Assembly: GCF_004310285.1 (NCBI RefSeq)
Contig: NZ_SISF01000032.1
Span: 310,001-374,000, forward strand
Direction: 5' to 3'
From: Agrobacterium cavarae
GTDB lineage: Bacteria; Pseudomonadota; Alphaproteobacteria; Rhizobiales; Rhizobiaceae
DNA: 64,000 nucleotides
This document shows positions 59,113 through 64,000 of the stretch, piece by piece. The notes below the pieces were generated by a model. The model was not told the origin of the DNA and made no database searches. It worked only from the letters and a program-made list of their open reading frames with translations. Made by a program: the position numbers and the translations under genes. Positions within the stretch are counted from its first letter, which is position 1; every line of letters starts with the position of its first letter.

Positions 59113-60006
59113 ATGAAACCGGGCCAACTCGCCGCCTATCTCTTTCTTGCCGTGGCGTGGGGCTTTTCCTTCATGCTCGTGCTTCATACCGTCGGCGCTT
59201 TTGGCTGGGTGGGGGCCGTCTCGCTCAGGTGCTTCATCGCCAGCATCACGCTCTATCTCGTCGCCAAGGCAATCGGCCGTCACCTGGATTTCTCCGCCGG
59301 ATGGCGCGCCTTCGCGATGGTGGGGGCAACGACCGTTGCCGGCCAGTTGATCGGCCTGTCCTACGCCACGCCACTGATCGGTACGGCAATGGCGGCCATT
59401 CTCGTCGCCAGCATCCCGCTGTTTTCCATGCTGATCGGCCAGTTCTGGGGCCTGGAGAAGATATCCGCGCAGTCGCTTGTCGGTATTGCTTTCGGTATCC
59501 TCGGCATCGTTATCCTGGTGGGTTTCCCTGCTGTTCCGGTCACTCAAGCATTCGTGCTCGGCTGCATTTCGTGCATGCTCGGCTGCCTCTGCGCCGCCTT
59601 CGGCAGCAATTATGCCAGCCGCTACCTGAAAGGAACCGGCTCTTGGGAAATCACCATCGGCTCGTTCTTCGCCGGTGGCGTCGTTACTTTGCCCCTGTTT
59701 GCCGTGGTGCCGATCACCACCATGCCGTCTCTGCTCGATATCGGCTACCTCTTCGCCCTCGCCATCTTGATGAGTGCGCTGACCTACATCACCTATTTCC
59801 GCTTGGTCGCCACGATCGGCGCGACCAAGACGATCAGCGTGGAATTCGTGGTGACCGTCATTGCCGTCTTCATCGGCGCATTTTTGCTGGATGAGCCGCT
59901 ATCGGTAGCGCAATTCGTCGGGGCCGGTATTATCATCATCGGTTGCGCCCTGGTGCTCGGCGTTCTTCCTCCCCGAAAACGCGCGCCCGTCGTTCCAGAT
60001 TTATGA
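59113..60006 (+). CDS. EamA/DMT superfamily transporter
   Basis: This 297-residue inner membrane protein has ten helices in two repeated EamA halves. The first begins YLFLAVAWGFSFMLV; the second includes ILMSALTYITYFRLVATIGATKTISVEFVVTVIAVFIGAFLLDEPLS. These carriers export metabolites or amino acids. An earlier ATG at 59011 overlaps the GshB-like stop (TAATG), but the extra 34 residues look unlike a membrane protein N-terminus, so ATG 59113 is chosen. Its place after the ligase gene suggests it may export that pathway's product; this is inference. Confidence 0.8.
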   Translation: MKPGQLAAYLFLAVAWGFSFMLVLHTVGAFGWVGAVSLRCFIASITLYLVAKAIGRHLDFSAGWRAFAMVGATTVAGQLIGLSYATPLIGTAMAAILVASIPLFSMLIGQFWGLEKISAQSLVGIAFGILGIVILVGFPAVPVTQAFVLGCISCMLGCLCAAFGSNYASRYLKGTGSWEITIGSFFAGGVVTLPLFAVVPITTMPSLLDIGYLFALAILMSALTYITYFRLVATIGATKTISVEFVVTVIAVFIGAFLLDEPLSVAQFVGAGIIIIGCALVLGVLPPRKRAPVVPDL

Positions 60007-60194
60007 TCATATGCGAATATTTCGTTTTAGACGGCCCTCAACATTCGTATGATTTCGATATATGATGAGGACGTTGTGATAAATGTGCGCGCCCAAGGAT
60101 TTGTCGCCGGTCCCATTTGCCTGAAACCAATTAAAGTACTGAAGCTGCTTTGGCTTTTATGGTAATCCTACATCCAGCAATGGTATAGAAAAGC

Positions 60195-61463
60195 ATGGCA
60201 AGCGACCCAAACAATCCGGATTTCAGCGAAAATCGATTCGCCATGGTGAAGACCTCCGCTGACCTGGAGCGACCTGAAGCCGATAGTAGTATCCGCGTCG
60301 GTCGCGAGGGTCGTGAGTTTTGCATCTATCCTGGCCAGCTCGGTTACGACCTTCAGGAAGAACTCGATTTCCTGTCCAATCGCGTCATGGAGCCGAACGT
60401 CTTTTTTACCGGGCGACTGCTCGCACCAGCCATGCCGCGCATCGATGACCGTTCCGTTCGCTTCGCTCTGATGCGGGATGAAAATGGCACGCGCAGCCGC
60501 ATGCGGTTTCTCATGCCTTTTACCGTCGAGAAGCCCGGCTTCTCCGTCGGCCCATCCATCTTGCGGGCCTGGGCCAATCCGTTTGGTCCGCTCGGAACGC
60601 CGCTTGTCGACATCGAGGGCGCAGGCGAAACGATCGACAATCTCATCGATGCCCTGATGCAGGCGGAACTGAGACTGCCCAAGGTGCTCGTCCTTCCGCT
60701 GGTGCGGCTGAATGGCCCCTTCGTGCGAATGATCCGCACGATCGCCATGACCCGCAACCTTCCTGTTGCGACCGCCGAACGTGACAGACGTCCGCTTCTG
60801 GAAAACGGTCCGGATGCCGACAGCTTTCTTCACAACCGGCTTTCGTCCGATGAGCGGGCGCTTCTGAAGGCGAAATGGTCTGATCTGGAAGCAATGGGAG
60901 AGGTCACCTATGACGTCGCCCGTCAGGCGCGCGATGTGCGCATGCGGATGGAGGAGTTTCTGGCGCTCGAGGCGCATGGCGCGAGTAACCGCAAGCGCAA
61001 TGCGCTCGTTACCGACCGCTACCGCACCGCCTTCGCCCGCGAAGCCATCAACAACCTGGCAGAAATCGACTCCGCGCGTATTCATACGCTGAACCTCAAC
61101 GGTGAAGCCATCGCCTCTGTCGTCATCCTTATAGCCATGGGCGAGGCCTATATCTGGAAGGCGGCGTTCAACGCGCGCTACGCCAACTATATGCCGGAGC
61201 GGCTTCTTGCCCATCGGCTGACCGAATGGCAGCTTGACGATGCCAACATCATTCGCACCGACAGCTGCGTTCCAGACGACGAGCTGCCCGTGAACCAATT
61301 GTGGCGCACGGATGCCGAGATGGGAACGCTGGTCATCGGCCTTTCGGAAAACAGCGACCGTGACGTGCGTCAGGTAGCAGCGCAGGTGCATATGTACCGA
61401 AATACCCGCAATCTGGCCAAGGCACTGCGCGAACGCATCATGTCGCTTGGACGCAAGGCATAG
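60195..61463 (+). CDS. GNAT-like (CelD/BioF2-type) acyltransferase family protein
   Basis: This is a 422-residue soluble protein. The C-terminal half, with AREAINNLAEIDSARIHTLN, GEAIASVVILIAMGEAYIWKAAFNARYANYMPERLLAHRLTEW, looks like the GNAT fold of the large CelD/FemAB-like group. The N-terminal half (LGYDLQEELDFLSNRVMEPNVFFTG) is the usual helical part of that group. These proteins acylate amino acids, sugars or peptides; the substrate here is unknown. The ribosome site is weak (AGAAAAG). It lies in the same direction as the mutase gene, 168 bases before it. Confidence 0.65.
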   Translation: MASDPNNPDFSENRFAMVKTSADLERPEADSSIRVGREGREFCIYPGQLGYDLQEELDFLSNRVMEPNVFFTGRLLAPAMPRIDDRSVRFALMRDENGTRSRMRFLMPFTVEKPGFSVGPSILRAWANPFGPLGTPLVDIEGAGETIDNLIDALMQAELRLPKVLVLPLVRLNGPFVRMIRTIAMTRNLPVATAERDRRPLLENGPDADSFLHNRLSSDERALLKAKWSDLEAMGEVTYDVARQARDVRMRMEEFLALEAHGASNRKRNALVTDRYRTAFAREAINNLAEIDSARIHTLNLNGEAIASVVILIAMGEAYIWKAAFNARYANYMPERLLAHRLTEWQLDDANIIRTDSCVPDDELPVNQLWRTDAEMGTLVIGLSENSDRDVRQVAAQVHMYRNTRNLAKALRERIMSLGRKA

Positions 61464-61631
61464 ACTTGTTCGATCGTAGCGGTTGTTAATTCATCGATTG
61501 CTTTCTAACCTGTACATTCAGCCGCATTCAGATGCGACCGGATGGAGAGATGAACGTTTTTGTCTTTGCAGAAGTGGCGCCCGGAAGGGCGCAGCCACCG
61601 GCGCAGGACATAACGCAACAGGGAGACAGGC

Positions 61632-63773
61632 ATGACGGAGGAAAAGTCGGCGATGGATTGGGACAAACTGGCAGAGAAAGAACTCAAGCGGTCCCCCGAC
61701 ACATTGACCTGGCAGACACCCGAGGGCATTGCCGTCAAGCCGCTCTACACCGCACAAGACCTGGAAAACGTCTCCCACCTCGATAGCCTGCCGGGCTTCA
61801 AGCCCTTCGTCCGTGGCCCACGGGCGACGATGTATGCAGGCCGCCCCTGGACGATCCGCCAATATGCCGGCTTTTCGACCGCTGAAGAATCGAACGCGTT
61901 CTACAAACGCAATCTCGCCGCTGGTCAAAAAGGCCTTTCCGTCGCCTTCGATCTAGCCACCCACCGCGGCTATGACAGCGACCACGAGCGCGTGGTCGGC
62001 GATGTCGGCAAGGCGGGCGTCGCGATCGATTCCGTCGAGGACATGAAGATCCTGTTTGACGGCATTCCCTTGAAGGACATGTCGGTCTCCATGACGATGA
62101 ATGGTGCAGTGATCCCGATCCTCGCTTCCTTCATCGTCGCCGGGGAAGAACAGGGATGCGCGCGCGCCGAGCTTTCCGGCACGATACAGAACGACATTCT
62201 CAAAGAATTCATGGTGCGCAATACCTACATCTACCCGCCGGAACCCTCGATGCGGATCATTGCCGACATCATCGAATATACGGCGCGCGAAATGCCGCGC
62301 TTCAATTCCATCTCCATCTCCGGTTATCACATGCAGGAAGCCGGCGCGACGCTGGTGCAGGAACTGGCCTTCACGCTGGCCGACGGTCGCGAATATGTGC
62401 GGGCCGCTCTGAAGAAGGGGCTGAACGTCGACGATTTCGCTGGCCGCCTCTCCTTCTTCTTCGCCATCGGCATGAATTTCTTCATGGAAGCAGCAAAGCT
62501 TCGCGCTGCCCGCCTGCTCTGGTCGCGGATCATGGAGGAATTCAAACCGCAAAAGGCATCCTCGATGATGCTGCGCACGCACTGCCAGACCTCCGGCGTG
62601 TCGCTTCAGGAGCAGGACCCGTTCAACAACGTCATCCGCACGGCCTATGAGGCGCTCTCCGCCGTGCTTGGCGGCACGCAATCGCTTCACACCAATGCGC
62701 TCGATGAGGCGATGGCGCTGCCGACCGATTTTTCCGCGCGCATTGCCCGCAACACCCAGCTCATTCTCCAGCACGAAACGGGTGTCACCAAGGTGGTCGA
62801 TCCGCTGGCGGGCTCCTACTACGTCGAGAGCCTGACGAACGAGCTTGCGGAAAAAGCCTGGGCTCTCATCGAAGAGGTGGAGCAATTGGGCGGCATGACA
62901 AAGGCCGTCGATGACGGCCTGCCGAAGCGATTGATCGAAGAGGCTGCGACAAAGCGCCAGGCCGCCGTCGACCGCGGTGAAGAGATCATCGTCGGCGTCA
63001 ACAAGTTCCGTCTGGAAAATGAAGAACCGCTCGACATTCTGGATATCGACAACTCCGCGGTTCGGGCATCACAGATCAAGCGTCTGGAAACCGTGCGACG
63101 CCAGCGCAACCCAAAGGATGTCGAAAAGACCTTGGCGACGCTTTCGGACGTTGCACGTACGGGACAAGGCAATCTGCTTGAAGCGGCTGTCGAAGCAGCG
63201 CGTGCGAGGGCGACCGTCGGCGAGATTTCCGACGCCATGCGCGCAATCTTCGGAGATCATTTGGCCGTCCCGGAAGTCGTCCACGATGTTTATGGCGCCG
63301 CGTATGAGGACGATCCGGAATTTGCCACCTTGCGCAACCGGATTGGCGAACTGTCACACAGCGTAGGTGGCAAGCCGCGGATGATGGTCGCCAAGCTCGG
63401 CCAGGACGGGCACGACCGCGGCGCGAAGATCATCGCATCCGCTTTCGGCGATATCGGCTTTGATGTGCTCGCAGGGCCGCTCTTCCAGACGCCTGAGGAA
63501 GCGGCCGATCTGGCGGTCAAGAACAAGGTGCACGTGGTTGGCATGTCATCGCTTGCTGCGGGCCACAAGACGCTTGCGCCGCAGCTTGTCGAAGCGTTGA
63601 AGGCCAAGGGCGCAGAGAACATCATCGTCATCGTCGGCGGCGTCATTCCGCGTCAGGACTACGAGTTCCTGCTGGACCACGGCGTCGCAGCGGTCTTTGG
63701 CCCCGGCACCAACGTATTGGAAGCCGCCCGTGCGGTTATCGATCTGATGCAGGGGCGTTTGCGTAACGCCTAA
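61632..63773 (+). CDS. scpA: Methylmalonyl-CoA mutase, single-subunit type
   Basis: This is a 713-residue B12 enzyme. The catalytic TIM barrel starts WTIRQYAGFSTAEESNAFYK and includes GLSVAFDLATHRGYDSDH and the TLxNTHCQTSG-like LRTHCQTSGVSLQEQDPFNN. The C-terminal B12-binding domain has KLGQDGHDRGAKIIASAF with the DxHxxG cobalt-ligand motif. It interconverts methylmalonyl-CoA and succinyl-CoA, ending propionate breakdown. Length is normal for the homodimeric MutB/ScpA type. GGGAGACAG precedes ATG 61632. No epimerase or chaperone (ArgK/MeaB) gene lies in the window. No B12 riboswitch was seen upstream. Confidence 0.93.
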   Translation: MTEEKSAMDWDKLAEKELKRSPDTLTWQTPEGIAVKPLYTAQDLENVSHLDSLPGFKPFVRGPRATMYAGRPWTIRQYAGFSTAEESNAFYKRNLAAGQKGLSVAFDLATHRGYDSDHERVVGDVGKAGVAIDSVEDMKILFDGIPLKDMSVSMTMNGAVIPILASFIVAGEEQGCARAELSGTIQNDILKEFMVRNTYIYPPEPSMRIIADIIEYTAREMPRFNSISISGYHMQEAGATLVQELAFTLADGREYVRAALKKGLNVDDFAGRLSFFFAIGMNFFMEAAKLRAARLLWSRIMEEFKPQKASSMMLRTHCQTSGVSLQEQDPFNNVIRTAYEALSAVLGGTQSLHTNALDEAMALPTDFSARIARNTQLILQHETGVTKVVDPLAGSYYVESLTNELAEKAWALIEEVEQLGGMTKAVDDGLPKRLIEEAATKRQAAVDRGEEIIVGVNKFRLENEEPLDILDIDNSAVRASQIKRLETVRRQRNPKDVEKTLATLSDVARTGQGNLLEAAVEAARARATVGEISDAMRAIFGDHLAVPEVVHDVYGAAYEDDPEFATLRNRIGELSHSVGGKPRMMVAKLGQDGHDRGAKIIASAFGDIGFDVLAGPLFQTPEEAADLAVKNKVHVVGMSSLAAGHKTLAPQLVEALKAKGAENIIVIVGGVIPRQDYEFLLDHGVAAVFGPGTNVLEAARAVIDLMQGRLRNA

Positions 63774-63845
63774 CGGCGACGCAGCGGCGCTAAAATAAAA
63801 ACAAGTGTTGGGCCGATGCTGTAGGGATGCTCTCGGCATTTCAAC

Positions 63846-63882
63846 AAAAAAGCGATGGATTTTCACCCATCGCTTTTTCTTT
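63846..63882. terminator. Bidirectional terminator after the mutase gene
   Basis: Stem AAAAAGCGATGG (63846-63857) pairs with CCATCGCTTTTT (63867-63878), with A and T runs on either side, so it can end transcripts from both the mutase gene and the convergent gene that ends at 63905. Confidence 0.88.
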
Positions 63883-63904
63883 TTCTCAATGTGAAAGAGC
63901 AGCC

Positions 63905-64000
63905 TTACTCGGCAGCCTTCTCCAATTCGGAAGGCTGTTCGCCTTCTGCCTCTTCGGCGCCTGCCGTGCGGCGTGGGCGGCGAGGACGCGGGCTGGTGCT
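63905..64000 (-). CDS. C-terminal end of an unidentified minus-strand gene
   Basis: The frame is open from the right edge of the window to a TAA whose complement is at 63905-63907. The 31 visible residues are low-complexity: an Arg/Pro-rich stretch (STSPRPRRPRRTAG) followed by an acidic one (EEAEGEQPSELEKAAE). The bidirectional terminator lies just beyond its stop, which supports a real gene. A tail like this could belong to an RNA-binding protein or helicase, but I cannot identify it. Confidence 0.45.
   Translation of the reverse strand, partial: STSPRPRRPRRTAGAEEAEGEQPSELEKAAE

Noticed and set aside
61464..61631. B12 riboswitch before methylmalonyl-CoA mutase
   Set aside because: The 168-base gap is too short for a full cobalamin riboswitch plus leader, and no B12-box-like sequence was found.

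Overview
The window looks like chromosomal DNA of a member of the Rhizobiaceae, most like Agrobacterium/Rhizobium. It has moderately high GC and long compact operons. It carries a minCDE operon with a CtrA-type box, a single-subunit methylmalonyl-CoA mutase, a DUF1612 (y4cF-type) gene of a family described mainly from symbiotic plasmids, DUF992 and TIGR02587/TIGR02588 proteins, several UgpC-type sugar ABC transporters, and intergenic palindromic elements of the rhizobial mosaic type. I saw no rRNA, tRNA, CRISPR array, prophage or insertion sequence. The species assignment is inference.

Layout. (1) 1-9490 is a polysaccharide locus: the end of a flippase, an acyltransferase, a secreted GH16 glycanase, a GT4 and three GT2 glycosyltransferases resembling succinoglycan ExoA/ExoM/ExoO, and an ExoP/Wzc-type co-polymerase kinase, closed by a strong terminator. 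(2) 9578-19737 is mixed housekeeping: a hydroxyacid dehydrogenase, a soluble hybrid histidine kinase, a YhiN-type flavoprotein, a YigZ protein, an RluA-type pseudouridine synthase, an RsmJ-like methyltransferase, a small unknown protein, a secreted sugar dehydrogenase and topoisomerase IB. (3) 19876-23603 pairs an EptA phosphoethanolamine transferase with its own two-component system. (4) 23736-29284 holds the y4cF-type protein, a chemoreceptor, and a DapA-family lyase next to its likely GntR repressor.

(5) 29399-31230 is minCDE on the minus strand, with a TIGR02587/TIGR02588 membrane pair diverging from it. (6) 32710-46273 has two sugar-uptake operons. The first is an ABC transporter with a sugar isomerase and a Gfo/Idh/MocA dehydrogenase, controlled by a divergent LacI regulator through a perfect palindrome. 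The second is an ABC transporter with a remarkable Gfo/Idh/MocA-aldo/keto reductase fusion and a divergent AraC regulator. Both have a stem-loop between the binding-protein gene and the first permease gene.

(7) 47466-54838 carries a small XRE protein, a class III cyclase and RecX, a cytochrome c, a DUF992 protein, an endonuclease/exonuclease/phosphatase protein beside a cardiolipin synthase, and an L,D-transpeptidase lipoprotein. (8) 54841-60006 contains a TusA protein and a tightly overlapping trio of N-formylglutamate amidohydrolase-like protein, DUF1704 (QEGLA/MATCAP-like) metallopeptidase and ATP-grasp glutathione synthetase-like ligase, then an EamA transporter. I consider this trio the best candidate for an undescribed pathway. 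(9) 60195-64000 has a GNAT-like protein, methylmalonyl-CoA mutase, a bidirectional terminator and the tail of an unidentified minus-strand gene.
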